Assembly: GCF_025399835.1 (NCBI RefSeq)
Contig: NZ_JAODVR010000001.1
Coordinates: 2,542,001 to 2,606,000 of the forward strand
Source of the DNA: Haloarchaeobius sp. HME9146
Lineage (GTDB): Archaea; Halobacteriota; Halobacteria; Halobacteriales; Natrialbaceae
Length of the DNA stretch: 64,000 bases
Direction: 5' to 3'
A program made the position numbers and the translations under genes. The notes beneath the pieces were generated by a model. That model made no database searches. It saw nothing but the letters and a program-made list of their open reading frames with translations, and was not told where the DNA came from. Below, piece by piece: positions 53,068 to 62,769 of this stretch. Every line of letters begins with the position of its first letter. Positions within the stretch are counted from its first letter, which is position 1.

Positions 53068-54069
53068 TCAAGGCTTCTCGAGGTCTCGTGACGGGAGGTT
53101 CCTATTTGATTGGGTGTAATAGAAGTACACAGAACCGAACACCACCATCGACACGATGGTGATCATTCGATCTACGAGAACAAATGCGAGACCATCGCTT
53201 GCAGCGATGCCGAAGAACACGAGCGTTGATGTGGTAATCGCCTCTACGATGCCGATGCCAGCAGGCGTAATTGGTAGTCCGGTAAGAACCGTAATGAGAA
53301 TCGCGATGAGAAAGATATTGAGAAGACTCATATTAATTCCTACAGACATCGTGACGAGCCCAATTCGAACCACGTTCATCGACCAGATGACGATGCTCAA
53401 CAAAAGAAACACCAACGTACCGCTGAATGTTGTCGTTGCAGTAAATCCCCTCAAAAACTCCACAGATATATCTCTTACCTTCTGAGGGACCAGTTCATGG
53501 TAAGATAAAATCACATAGAATGCCGTTACACTCATACCAACGATGCTGACACCTAGTGCGGCAGTGCCGGAAAGGCGCGATAATATGAGTCGTTCAAATA
53601 ACGATGCCGATCCGATGAGAAGACCGAGCAGGAGAAGCGTGATATCCGTTGTTCGTTCTACCGCGACGGTACCAATGTGAGCACTCTTACTTTCGCCGTA
53701 TTCTTCCGATGCAGAATAACAGCGATAGAGGTCTCCACTTTTTGCAGGAAGAATCGTATTGAAGAACAGACTCAAGAACATCAGTCTGTTTGCTGAACGT
53801 AGTTCCGGCTCCAACCCCATCCCTGATAACAAAAATCGCCACCTGATTGTACGGAATAAAATTGTCGCGTAAAACACGATGAGGGATAGAACCCAGATTT
53901 TTAAATTAGCTGATTTAACCTGTTCTATTGCAATAAATATGTCGACAGTCGTCCAAAGGTACACTGTAGAAAATGCCAAAACCGCTAGTGTTACTCCATG
54001 TCTCACGAATGGATGTGACCCATAGGACTGAATTCGATTCATCAAAGGTCTGCTCATACGTTCACGCAC
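53068..54069 (-). CDS. Flippase-like membrane protein (UPF0104 / AglD C-terminal type)
   Basis: A 333-residue membrane protein with about eight helices, of the lysylphosphatidylglycerol-synthase-TM/UPF0104 family. Typical marks are FRTIRWRFLL, FFNTILPAKSGDLYRCY (the conserved PA..GD..R) and ITPAGIGIVEA (the P-x-x-G-x-G-x-x-E motif). In haloarchaea this domain forms the C-terminal half of AglD and occurs alone in glycan clusters, where lipid-sugar translocation is suspected. Low GC. Transcribed after the sulfatase gene (27 nt gap). Confidence 0.85.
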   Translation of the reverse strand: MRERMSRPLMNRIQSYGSHPFVRHGVTLAVLAFSTVYLWTTVDIFIAIEQVKSANLKIWVLSLIVFYATILFRTIRWRFLLSGMGLEPELRSANRLMFLSLFFNTILPAKSGDLYRCYSASEEYGESKSAHIGTVAVERTTDITLLLLGLLIGSASLFERLILSRLSGTAALGVSIVGMSVTAFYVILSYHELVPQKVRDISVEFLRGFTATTTFSGTLVFLLLSIVIWSMNVVRIGLVTMSVGINMSLLNIFLIAILITVLTGLPITPAGIGIVEAITTSTLVFFGIAASDGLAFVLVDRMITIVSMVVFGSVYFYYTQSNRNLPSRDLEKP

Positions 54070-54096
54070 ACAAATCTCACAAGTCAGCCCGCCAGT

Positions 54097-55398
54097 TTAT
54101 AAGTCACTTTTTGAGGCCACATCGAATCCTGCCTTCACGATGTCCGTTGATTCCTTATCGGTTTGAGTGCTAATCGCCGCAATCCTTGCTAGTTGCTCAT
54201 GAAGTACGTCGTTATCTATCTCCGCATCTTCTCCTTTCTGTAGGTCATACAGTTTCGATCCTTGATTAGTCTGGATGTACTTGTACCGGCGACCGCGTAC
54301 TGCGATCTTTTCTCCGTTCATTGATTGCGAGGTTACGAATTTCTCCCCGTATGCTGTCTCGTTCCGGCCGACAGCTTCGTCAACGACAATTTTCGAAAGG
54401 GATCGGAGAGATACCGGTTCCTCCACTCTTCCCGCCCGTTTACTATTGATAATGAGCAGTGGGACATGTATATTCTCTTCGTATAAGTACGAGTGATACT
54501 CTTGTTCTCCATTCTGGCCGAACGCTCCTCCGTGATGTTCATACGTTCCATGTTCACCAAATGACTCTCCGTGGTCAGATGTGAAGATGATTGTTGGGTC
54601 GTCGTCTGCTAAGTCCCTGGTGATTCGGTCTACGAACTCATCGACGTACTTGATAGAGTCACAATACGACTGTACCAAGTTTTGGTGTGCTCGCTTACCC
54701 AGCGGGGGTTCGTAGTTCTTGTACCGGAGTTTCCAGTTTGCGTAGTAGAGATCCGGCTTGGAAATTGATCGGTGGTCCTCTGATGGCAAATACGGGTGAT
54801 GGGCATCCATCAGGAATATCCAGATGAAGTAAGGTTCGTCGGACTGATTTGTCCATTCAATAATCTCGTTGTAGAAATCACTCCACGGCTTGAATGCCTC
54901 TTCTCGTTGGAACCAGTTCATCATAATCCGAACTGGCATATAGAGTCGACTTCCGCTGAATGTACCTTTTAAAAAACGTTCATATAGCTTATTTCGAGAG
55001 CCGTCCAAGAAATCTTGATACTTATCAAAACCATTTCCGTATCCGAAGTACCGAGACGTGAATGGGTTAGGGGTGAATGCTGCAGTCCGATATCCAAGCG
55101 ACGACATGCGCTGTGCAAGATTCGTCCGGGCCTCCATGTGCGGTGCAATCTGGTCGATTCGCTCGTCTATCGTGGTCTGACTGTTCGGTCGAGGAACTGG
55201 GTAGTGGCCGGTGAGGATTGCAGGAACGGATTCCGACGTGCTCGGTCCCGGAGCAATCGCATTCTCGAAGACTAAACCATCTTCTGCGAATGTGTCCAAT
55301 GTAGGTGTCGTGGGTTTCTCGCACCCCATAAACCCACAATGGTCTGCTCGGAGACTATCGACCGTTACAAGAACGATATCGTCTAATTCTTCATCCAT
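54097..55398 (-). CDS. Sulfatase-family hydrolase or transferase
   Basis: A 433-residue member of the alkaline-phosphatase superfamily. Metal site 1 is VTVDSLRADH with Asp14. The usual C/S-x-P-x-R nucleophile region reads PGPSTSESVPAILTG, so Ser or Thr would be the nucleophile rather than a formylglycine made from Cys. FTSDHGESFGEHG gives the second metal site. No signal peptide or helix. It may act on sulfated or phosphorylated glycans. Unlike the three relatives at 60-63 kb it lacks the final LGY tail; the short gene directly upstream ends with one. Confidence 0.82.
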   Translation of the reverse strand: MDEELDDIVLVTVDSLRADHCGFMGCEKPTTPTLDTFAEDGLVFENAIAPGPSTSESVPAILTGHYPVPRPNSQTTIDERIDQIAPHMEARTNLAQRMSSLGYRTAAFTPNPFTSRYFGYGNGFDKYQDFLDGSRNKLYERFLKGTFSGSRLYMPVRIMMNWFQREEAFKPWSDFYNEIIEWTNQSDEPYFIWIFLMDAHHPYLPSEDHRSISKPDLYYANWKLRYKNYEPPLGKRAHQNLVQSYCDSIKYVDEFVDRITRDLADDDPTIIFTSDHGESFGEHGTYEHHGGAFGQNGEQEYHSYLYEENIHVPLLIINSKRAGRVEEPVSLRSLSKIVVDEAVGRNETAYGEKFVTSQSMNGEKIAVRGRRYKYIQTNQGSKLYDLQKGEDAEIDNDVLHEQLARIAAISTQTDKESTDIVKAGFDVASKSDL

Positions 55399-55434
55399 TT
55401 TGTTATTAGAAGTTCAATAGTTGGGCTGCAGTCC

Positions 55435-55644
55435 TCAATCGATGTATCCCAGTGACTTCAACCGATCCTTTACTTCTCCTTCATCGACCGACTCGCGGTT
55501 CTCTGCATTCTTTTCAACTTGGTATAGTACTTCCTCCAGAACGTATTCAACGTATTCTTCCGTGCTATCGAAACGGGTTTTCGACACTCGGTCCTCAATT
55601 CGTTGGACTAACGCATTAGATAGAGAAACCGTTTCTTTTGCCAT
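55435..55644 (-). CDS. Ribbon-helix-helix protein with a LGY tail
   Basis: A 69-residue protein. The start KETVSLSNALVQRIEDRV is a typical CopG-type ribbon strand and first helix, and TEEYVEYVLEEVLYQVE is the second helix. The acidic tail ends VKDRLKSLGYID, nearly the same as the last residues of the sulfatase-type proteins downstream (MDRLRDLGYVQ, QRLKNLGYL). It lies 36 nt upstream of the sulfatase gene in the same direction and may regulate it or serve as an antitoxin-like DNA binder. Confidence 0.75.
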   Translation of the reverse strand: MAKETVSLSNALVQRIEDRVSKTRFDSTEEYVEYVLEEVLYQVEKNAENRESVDEGEVKDRLKSLGYID

Positions 55645-55751
55645 TGTTAATTAACGGCAAATTAGAAAAGCTGTTATTTAACGATTTCGCACTTCTTGTG
55701 ATAGTCTTCGAACAGAACATTAATTACTTGCTAGCGGATGTTGTCGTTTAG

Positions 55752-57098
55752 ATGCAACGGCTGTTATCTCAGCGACGTTCAAACTCGTGGCTGATAGGAA
55801 CTGTTTGTCTATTACTAATAATACAGTTCATCTCGGTTGCTAGGACTGTAACTTCAACCTCAAAAACGGAGATTACACCCGATGTTTTGTATTACCTTCA
55901 TTTCGGGTGGTCTATCACGCAAGGGGTAACTCCTTATGTTCATTTTTGGGACCCTAAGCCGCCGCTTGTTCACGAATTGAGTTTTCTCATGGCAACTATC
56001 ACTGGGGAAAACATGTTATTGTTGTATATATTCAGTATCGCAGTGACAGGGCTGGCAGCCGTTCTCTGCGGTGTACTGGTTGCACTATTAACATTCGAAC
56101 TAACAGATAGTGGTTCTGCTGCAGTATTTTCTGCCGCAGCTCTTTATTCATTCGCAGGGTTCCACATCACGGCCTCACAAGGTTATCGCCCAAAATTCTT
56201 CGCCGCACTTTTTGGACTGCTCGGAATCTATCTTCTGCTAAAAGAGCGGAATTTCTCGGCCGGGCTTTTTACTGCGATGAGTGCCGCTTTCTGGCAACTT
56301 GCAATCATATATGTGCTCGTTGTAGCCGGTTACCTAATCTTTCACCGGGATAAAACGTCACTGCTGTGGTTAGTAGCTGGAGCTCTTACAGCTGTTATCC
56401 TCGTCGTCTTTCCATTTTTCATCTGGTGGGATGTCACCGCGTTAGTTGGCGGTGCGATTATCGCACCCCTGTCTTCATCTGATAGCTGGTCACTGCTTGA
56501 GCTCCTCACTCGATTATACAATGTTCCACTTCGTTTAAAATACGCTACTATAGTCGTCGTATTCGCGATTCCTGCCACGGTTACTGCCGTTGCTGATGAC
56601 GAACGAGATCCGGTTATTGCCGTGGCTGGGACTGCGTGGTTCGCACTTCAAATACTGTTCCTCGACTTCGATGGCACAGTTGACCTCGTTGTTTGTTTCC
56701 CTTTCGTAGCAATCTTGATGGGCTATTATTTTTCTTCATTAAGGATTAACCGACAGCAAACTCTTGCACTCGTTTTCGCTGTCTGTTTACTTGTGAGTGG
56801 GATTGGTTCAGGTGGTCTGGGACTTGTATTTGGTTCCGTCCAGACGAACGACACAGGAATTGATCAGACCGACCGGGGTATCTACGGAGCCATCGGTACG
56901 CTCGCAAAACAACAGATGGGTGTCTCAGACACCACGAATCAACCAGACGAGTCTGTCCGAGACAGTGTTCCCTCCATTTACACGCTTTATTGGGAAAAGC
57001 AACTCCCAGATCGGTGCCACTATTGGATTAACAAGCAATCAAAAACGTATATCGAACGAACGGGGACGGACCCGACCCAGGAGGTTTGCACCTACTAA
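55752..57098 (+). CDS. GT-C membrane glycosyltransferase (GT39/ArnT-like)
   Basis: A 448-residue membrane protein with ten to twelve helices. The first outer loop has acidic and aromatic residues: TPDVLYYLHFGWSI, then HFWDPKPPLVHE, the DPKPPL segment of ArnT/PMT-type enzymes that use polyprenyl-phosphate sugars. In Haloferax, AglS of this superfamily adds the last mannose from dolichyl-phosphate-mannose outside the cell. AT-rich with frequent TTA/ATA codons, so transferred. Its stop overlaps the UbiA start (TAATG), and the three genes that begin here are one operon. Confidence 0.75.
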   Translation: MQRLLSQRRSNSWLIGTVCLLLIIQFISVARTVTSTSKTEITPDVLYYLHFGWSITQGVTPYVHFWDPKPPLVHELSFLMATITGENMLLLYIFSIAVTGLAAVLCGVLVALLTFELTDSGSAAVFSAAALYSFAGFHITASQGYRPKFFAALFGLLGIYLLLKERNFSAGLFTAMSAAFWQLAIIYVLVVAGYLIFHRDKTSLLWLVAGALTAVILVVFPFFIWWDVTALVGGAIIAPLSSSDSWSLLELLTRLYNVPLRLKYATIVVVFAIPATVTAVADDERDPVIAVAGTAWFALQILFLDFDGTVDLVVCFPFVAILMGYYFSSLRINRQQTLALVFAVCLLVSGIGSGGLGLVFGSVQTNDTGIDQTDRGIYGAIGTLAKQQMGVSDTTNQPDESVRDSVPSIYTLYWEKQLPDRCHYWINKQSKTYIERTGTDPTQEVCTY

Positions 57099-58000
57099 TG
57101 TCCTATTCATATCCTCCATTGACGCTAATTAGAGGACTCGTCTACGAGGTCCGGCCTTGGCAGTGGTACAAGCAGGGTGTAATGTTCCTTGGCATCGTCT
57201 TCTCGAAAAATTTGTTCGAAATGAACAAAATGCTGACGCTAATCGTTGGTGCTGCTTCGTTCACAGCAATTGCGGGAGCAACCTACATTTTCAACGACAT
57301 CAGCGACATTGAGGAGGACCGCGCTCATCCACGGAAGCAGCATCGGCCAATTGCCAGCGGTGATCTTCCGGTTTCAATCGCAGCGGTGGTTGCTGGCTTC
57401 CTTGTCGTTGGCGGCTTGACTGCCGCATACTGGGTTGGAACACTCTTTTTCGGCATGCTTATTATATACATTGCCCAAAACGTGTTATACTCACTGTATC
57501 TCAAGCGAGTGGCGCTCGTTGACGTACTCGTTATCGCTTTCGGGTTCGTCCTTAGAGCAATCGCTGGAGTCTTTGCGATTGATGCAAAACTGAGTCCTTG
57601 GCTGATTGTAAGCACATTTCTGTTGGCATTAGTACTTGCGCTCGGAAAACGGCGAGGAGAAATCGAAAACGTCGAAAATATCAACCAAACCCGACCTGCA
57701 CTGCGTGTTTATATGAGAGGCTCGATTGATAATTTGCTTTTAATTACTATGTCGAGTCTTTTGATGGCATATTCACTTTATACGTTCTCCGGGACGAGCT
57801 CAATGATGATGCTTACTATTCCTTGTGCGTTTTTTGGCGTTTTCCGATATCACTATTTGTTGGAGTCAAAAAATATTGCGGGTAAGCCAGAATATTTGCT
57901 CACCGACCCTCAAACCATACTTAATATGTTAATTTGGGTTGCGCTGTCAATCATAGTTCTTTATGAGGTACCACAACTGATTCTATCGTATCTGGTATGA
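57098..58000 (+). CDS. UbiA-family polyprenyl-phosphate phosphoribosyltransferase
   Basis: A 300-residue UbiA-fold membrane enzyme with about eight helices. The first Asp-rich motif NDISDIEEDRAHPRKQHRPIA binds Mg-diphosphate. RPWQWYKQGVMF near the start and DVLVIAFGFVLRAIAG...ALGKRRGE are specific to the branch of decaprenyl-phosphate phosphoribosyltransferase, which moves ribose-5-phosphate from PRPP to decaprenyl phosphate in mycobacteria. In an archaeon dolichyl phosphate would be the acceptor. Overlaps genes on both sides (TAATG before, ATGA after). Confidence 0.85.
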   Translation: MSYSYPPLTLIRGLVYEVRPWQWYKQGVMFLGIVFSKNLFEMNKMLTLIVGAASFTAIAGATYIFNDISDIEEDRAHPRKQHRPIASGDLPVSIAAVVAGFLVVGGLTAAYWVGTLFFGMLIIYIAQNVLYSLYLKRVALVDVLVIAFGFVLRAIAGVFAIDAKLSPWLIVSTFLLALVLALGKRRGEIENVENINQTRPALRVYMRGSIDNLLLITMSSLLMAYSLYTFSGTSSMMMLTIPCAFFGVFRYHYLLESKNIAGKPEYLLTDPQTILNMLIWVALSIIVLYEVPQLILSYLV

Positions 58001-58635
58001 AACTGTACGACCTCCAAGTACACACAGATGCGTCGCCTTGTTCGCGGATATCTCCCGAAAAACTGGTCGAGGGCGCAGTTGATGCAGGCCTCGATGGTAT
58101 TGCGGTCACGGACCACGATACGATAAAAAATGTTAAATTCGTCGAGCAAGCTGCTCCCCCGAGTCTAGATATTATTCCTGCCGCAGAAATAACGACTACT
58201 CAAGGACATCTACTTGCATTAGGGATTTCTGAGGTACCTCCACAGACCGACCCAATTAGTGTTATCGAGCATGTTCATGACCAAGGTGGGGTTGCTGTAC
58301 TTTCACATCCTTTCGATACATTTCGCCAGTATTACAATCAGGATTTGGAAGAGATAGCCGCCCACGTAGACGGCGTCGAAACCTGTAACTCTCGATGTAT
58401 TATGCCGAGGTTCAACAGAGAAGCAAAGCAATTTGCAGAAGAATATGATCTCGCCCAAACAGGCGGGAGTGACGGTCACTTTCAACTGGAGCTAGGTCGG
58501 GCATATACCCTTTGTCAGGGTGACCCACTAGATGCGATTCGGAACGGAGATTGTGCTCCCAGAGGTCGCGGTAGTTATTTATCTGGTCATATCGCGACGA
58601 AGGTTCACCAGAGCCTAACTCGAGTCGGGATTTAA
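57997..58635 (+). CDS. PHP-domain phosphoesterase
   Basis: A 212-residue PHP protein with metal ligands in LQVHTDASP, AVTDHDTI, LSHPFDT and GGSDGHF, so the trinuclear site is complete. Soluble. Relatives are histidinol phosphatase and nucleoside 3',5'-bisphosphate phosphatase. It starts within the end of the UbiA gene (ATGA), and the natural guess is that it removes the 5-phosphate of the lipid-linked phosphoribose made there. Known function of the family is broader. Confidence 0.85.
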   Translation: MKLYDLQVHTDASPCSRISPEKLVEGAVDAGLDGIAVTDHDTIKNVKFVEQAAPPSLDIIPAAEITTTQGHLLALGISEVPPQTDPISVIEHVHDQGGVAVLSHPFDTFRQYYNQDLEEIAAHVDGVETCNSRCIMPRFNREAKQFAEEYDLAQTGGSDGHFQLELGRAYTLCQGDPLDAIRNGDCAPRGRGSYLSGHIATKVHQSLTRVGI

Positions 58636-59089
58636 ATATGGGCGTCAAGGTCGTTGTCAAGATAACGTGGGTTGAAACAGTCAAATAAAACGCAACATTT
58701 TAAATTGCACAGGTTAATTATTGTATTTAAGTGTTTAAAATTGGTGCGTATGTTTGGGTCGGTTTCTAATAAACGGACAAGCAATCTATTTTGCTTGAAT
58801 CATTGTAGACGAAGCGATGAGCACGCATTCGTACGAATATACACAGCAATAGTGGGATATACTGGCATCGCTCTTTTGAAGCAGATAGTTGAAAGTCCCT
58901 CGGAGGCCTGTGCCCGGTTTACAAATGCCGTTTCTCGATTTCCCGAGACACGTTATCAAGTCGGTTGCCTCAACTGCGAATCGCAGGTCACCGCCCATCA
59001 ACAATGTACTACACAAGAACTTGTTCAAGCGTAACTACCAGTGTTCGATTTTCGGTGAGGTTGCGCTCTGGGCTGCCGACTAGGCCAAT
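58636..59089. other. AT-rich stretch without a clear gene
   Basis: About 450 nt between the convergent PHP and GT4 genes. A 64-codon frame at 58889-59083 contains a PFLDFPRHVIKS stretch that faintly recalls the C-terminal part of asparagine-synthase-like proteins, but it is too short to call. The base composition matches the debris at 52-53 kb. Confidence 0.4.
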
Positions 59090-60160
59090 TTAGACTCGGT
59101 ACATTGAGGCGTGCTCGGCAGCGATGTCCGACCAGTCGTGGTTCGTCTCGGCTGTTTCTCTGTTCTGGGTGCCGATGGAGTCCAACTCTTCCAGGGAGAA
59201 CTCAGAGAGCCGTTTGAGCCCCTCGTCAAGGTCGTCGTACAGGATGTTGTCAGGGGGAGAAACGGACTTGATGCTCCCTTTATCCGGAGCGACGAACGGT
59301 ACCCCGAGAGTCATCGCGAGTAAAACAGAGCCGGAGTTGAAGATGTGCTTGTACGGGAAAACCGCTGCATCGGCGGCCGAAAAGTACAGCGGGACCTCCT
59401 CGTCAGGGATGTATTCCATGTGGAGGTGTACCGTATCATCCCCTCTCGCAAGCTGTTCAATCTCGTCTCGCAGGTCCGTATACTTGGGATTACCCGCGAC
59501 CACGAGACACGCACCGTCTTCGTCAAGTGCCTGAAATCGCTCGATGAGCAGCGGAACCTGCTTGTACGGTCGAATCACTCCGAAGAACAGATACACCCGT
59601 TCGCAGTCGTCGACGCCAATCGCCTCCCTCGCTTCTTCTCTGGAGTAGGATTGGTCCTCATAGAGCGGACGATAGTTCCCGTGAGCGACCTCGTAGACCT
59701 CTGGGAGCGATACGTCCAGATACGATTCAATCTCTTCGCGAGTCCGACTATCCCACACCTGCACACCGTCGACGGTGCGGAGAAGACGGCGGCTCACCCA
59801 CTGGTCGAGGTCCTCGTATCGTTGTTCGTGGTTGCATCTGTTGTGGATGGTCCACACCACTCTCTCACAGACTATCGATGCCATCCAGACCTGCAGCAGG
59901 AAGACGATGGCAGCGACATGACACACCAATCTGCTTAGGGGCAGCGAGTACAGCTGACGCTTGCTCCCGAAAAGGAAATACGGGTGTGTCCAATGGACGT
60001 GAAGTACATCTACCCTCGACAAGATTACCTGGAGAAGCAACGGGGAAAATGGGATGTTCCACCGCTCGCCGATCACTTCGACCCCCTCCTCCCGTAGCGC
60101 CGAAGAGAGCAGCTCCTGATATTGGTTCCCCGAAAAGAAGGGGGCGAACATCACTTTCAT
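59090..60160 (-). CDS. GT4-type glycosyltransferase
   Basis: A 356-residue GT-B fold transferase. The N-terminal half has a hydrophobic patch near residues 75-98 that may dip into the membrane. The C-terminal half shows YLFFGVIRPYKQVPLLI, LVVAGNP, and PLYFSAADAAVFPYKHIFNSGSVLLAM, the GT4 nucleotide-sugar site with its E/N-x7-E-like pattern altered. It would add a sugar to the lipid-linked glycan on the inner face. Single gene, divergent from the 60301 gene across 140 nt. Confidence 0.85.
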   Translation of the reverse strand: MKVMFAPFFSGNQYQELLSSALREEGVEVIGERWNIPFSPLLLQVILSRVDVLHVHWTHPYFLFGSKRQLYSLPLSRLVCHVAAIVFLLQVWMASIVCERVVWTIHNRCNHEQRYEDLDQWVSRRLLRTVDGVQVWDSRTREEIESYLDVSLPEVYEVAHGNYRPLYEDQSYSREEAREAIGVDDCERVYLFFGVIRPYKQVPLLIERFQALDEDGACLVVAGNPKYTDLRDEIEQLARGDDTVHLHMEYIPDEEVPLYFSAADAAVFPYKHIFNSGSVLLAMTLGVPFVAPDKGSIKSVSPPDNILYDDLDEGLKRLSEFSLEELDSIGTQNRETAETNHDWSDIAAEHASMYRV

Positions 60161-60300
60161 ACACTGAAGGTCCCCTATCTGAATAAAAAAGGCTTCTGAC
60201 CACCGCGCGCACGCACTGTCTTCTGTCGTGCTCTTCCCTGGGAGTTCAAGAACTGACCGATGCGTATTTCAGAGGCCCCCGATTGATTCATGCTAGACGC

Positions 60301-61227
60301 ATGTATTCGGTAGCCCAACTCAAACGGGGGTTACGCGCGCCCTCCCTCTTCCTCAGAGAACTCAACTATCTCTACCACACCCGTTTGAAAACTCGCGATT
60401 ACAACACTGCCGGTGTGGATCTGATGACACAGGACTGGGATTACCTGTGTCTCCTCGATGCGTGCCGTTACGACATGTTCGAGGACCAGTCGACGCTGCC
60501 CGGTACCCTCGAATCCCGTCAGTCTCGAGGGTCCAACACGGTCGAGTTCCTTCAAGCAAACCTCGCGGACCGAGAGCTACACGACACGGTTTACGTCACG
60601 GCGAACCCCCAGTACCGACGACACTTCGACGAGCTCGATGCAGAGTTCCACGCGGTCATCGATGTCTGGCAAGACTCCGGGTGGAACGAAGTGTACAATA
60701 CGGTGCTTCCGGAAACGACGACCGAATACGCGCTGGAAGCTGCCCGAGAATATCCTGACAAACGGTTGCTAGTGCACTACATGCAACCGCACTACCCGTT
60801 CATCGACGATGAGACCGACTTCGACAAACGGCACCTTCACAACGAGATGGACGACACCATCGACTTCTGGCACGAGATAATGTTCGGACAGCTGGCGCTC
60901 ACGCCGTCCGATATCTGGCCACTGTATAAAAAGACGCTCGCAGCGGCTCTCCCGCACGTCGAAGAGTTCATCACAACGCTGGAAGGCAAGCACGTCGTCA
61001 CGGCAGACCACGGTAACTTGGTCGGTGAACGGGCATCGCCCGTTCCGGTCACTGAGTGGGGGCACCCGAGAGGAATCTACACGGAAGAACTTGTGAAGGT
61101 ACCATGGCATGTGTACCAGTGGGGTGACCGACCAGAGATCACTTCCGAAGAGCCAATCGACCAAGCAGCTGGTGTCGAAGACGACACGACGATGGACCGA
61201 CTGCGGGACCTCGGGTACGTTCAATAG
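60301..61227 (+). CDS. Compact alkaline-phosphatase-superfamily protein 1
   Basis: A 308-residue protein with a metal site in LCLLDACRYDMF (Asp), a candidate nucleophile in RGSNTVEF, LVHYMQPHYPF, and VVTADHGNLVGE. The C-terminal end reads MDRLRDLGYVQ. It is shorter than sulfatases and has no signal peptide. Related to the 314-residue protein at 62770-63714. Possibly a phospho- or sulfotransferase or hydrolase acting on glycans. Starts at the ATG at 60301; the TTG-started extension adds six residues without support. Confidence 0.75.
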   Translation: MYSVAQLKRGLRAPSLFLRELNYLYHTRLKTRDYNTAGVDLMTQDWDYLCLLDACRYDMFEDQSTLPGTLESRQSRGSNTVEFLQANLADRELHDTVYVTANPQYRRHFDELDAEFHAVIDVWQDSGWNEVYNTVLPETTTEYALEAAREYPDKRLLVHYMQPHYPFIDDETDFDKRHLHNEMDDTIDFWHEIMFGQLALTPSDIWPLYKKTLAAALPHVEEFITTLEGKHVVTADHGNLVGERASPVPVTEWGHPRGIYTEELVKVPWHVYQWGDRPEITSEEPIDQAAGVEDDTTMDRLRDLGYVQ

Positions 61228-61299
61228 CAACTCCACCGGGAGTGACCGCGTGTTTCTCGCTACACAATGCTTATATCTGTCTTACTGTAGAACTCCGGT

Positions 61300-62694
61300 A
61301 TGGCGCAACGGAACATCGTACTCGTCGTTCTGGACTCGGTCCGGAAGGACTTCTTCGACGAGTACGCCCCGCGAATTCGAAGCAGATCCGACATTTCCTT
61401 CGAGCAGTGTCGGGCAGTGAGCTCCTGGAGCACACCGAGTCACGCGAGCATGATTTCGGGGGAACTTCCGTCGGTGCACGGTGTACACACCCATTCTCCA
61501 AGTTTCAGTTCTTTGCCGCTTGAGCGGACATTCTTCGACGAGCTGGACGAAGCGACGACGATCGGAGTCAGTGCGAACGAGTTCGCGAGCTCGTCCTACG
61601 AGTTCGATCGTTACTTCGACCGGTTCGTCGAGACCTCGGCGACGCACTGGTATCCAGATGGCGCAGACCCACTGGAAGCCCTCGACGAAATCGATTCGGA
61701 AGGGGCGTCGAAGCATCTCCAACTTCTGCGGTCGATTCTCGGGCATCCGAACACGAGTAAGAGTCTGGTGAACCTCCTGGTCGCTGCCGCACACAGTCTC
61801 TCGGAGAGCAGGCCGGTACCGAAACCGGTCGACGACGACTTGACCCCCGTCCTCCGCGCGGCAAAGCGAGAAGTGCGTGACGTAGATTCTCCCTACTTTC
61901 TCTTCTTGAACATAATGGAGGCCCACATGCCGCTACAGCACGTGGTTGGGTTCGATTCCGAGCTGCACGACGCTCCGTGGTCCTGGAGTTCCTCCTCGAA
62001 GGGCGTCTGGGAACTCATGGATGGTGACCACGAGGACTACTGGGAGACCCGGGAAGGCGTCTACGCGGCCGCAATCGATTATATCGACCGCAAGGTGGCT
62101 TCCTTCGCGGAGTGGCTCGACGCGAGAGACGATTGCGAGACGACCATCATCGTCACTTCAGATCACGGAGAGAACCACGGCAGGGAGTCAGAGGGCGGGC
62201 TCGTCAACCACAAAAGTAGCCTGTCGGAAGGATTGCTCCACGTCCCTCTCGAGATTATCAACCCGCCGAAGGACCTGGAGTCGGTCACCGACTTCGTCTC
62301 GCATGCGAAGCTGCCCAGATTGATCACGGGAATCGCGAACGGGTCCGTCCCAGACGTCACTGAAGAAGTGATAACGGCCGAACTGGTGGGACTCAGCGCA
62401 GGCCCTGAACCCCCCGAGGACTACGATTACTGGGATCGTGCGATGAGATGCGCGTACCGGAGCTCGGAGAAGGTCGTCTGGGATTCCTTAGGCGAGACAC
62501 AGTGGTTCGAGTTGGAACCCGAAACAAGTTCCACGGAAACGAGAGTCGAGTCGACCGATGGCATCCCGGACTGGGCTACTGACCGATTCGCAACCGAAAT
62601 AGTGGATTTCAAGCGGGAAGCAGTCTCCAATGCCTCGAAACCGGACGTTAGTGGGTCGACGGAGCAACGTCTGAAGAACCTCGGATACCTATGA
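61300..62694 (+). CDS. Sulfatase-type enzyme with LGY tail
   Basis: A 464-residue member of the alkaline-phosphatase superfamily: LVVLDSVRKDFFDEY, WSTPSHASMISGELPSVHG (Thr/Ser in place of the sulfatase Cys), NIMEAHMPL, and VTSDHGENHGRE. The end reads EQRLKNLGYL. TATA-like CTTATATC at 61269-61276, about 25 nt before the ATG. The middle (about 125-180) is less conserved and may set specificity. Its substrate is probably a charged group on a surface glycan. Confidence 0.82.
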   Translation: MAQRNIVLVVLDSVRKDFFDEYAPRIRSRSDISFEQCRAVSSWSTPSHASMISGELPSVHGVHTHSPSFSSLPLERTFFDELDEATTIGVSANEFASSSYEFDRYFDRFVETSATHWYPDGADPLEALDEIDSEGASKHLQLLRSILGHPNTSKSLVNLLVAAAHSLSESRPVPKPVDDDLTPVLRAAKREVRDVDSPYFLFLNIMEAHMPLQHVVGFDSELHDAPWSWSSSSKGVWELMDGDHEDYWETREGVYAAAIDYIDRKVASFAEWLDARDDCETTIIVTSDHGENHGRESEGGLVNHKSSLSEGLLHVPLEIINPPKDLESVTDFVSHAKLPRLITGIANGSVPDVTEEVITAELVGLSAGPEPPEDYDYWDRAMRCAYRSSEKVVWDSLGETQWFELEPETSSTETRVESTDGIPDWATDRFATEIVDFKREAVSNASKPDVSGSTEQRLKNLGYL

Positions 62695-62769
62695 TTTACG
62701 CTAGAATTTCACGAGGACGTAACACTTTCCGCGTGATTAATATACGTACCGAGGAATTCGATAACGAGA

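Noticed and set aside
58889-59083. Asparagine-synthase-like fragment
   Set aside because: Only a dozen residues are suggestive; too weak to call.
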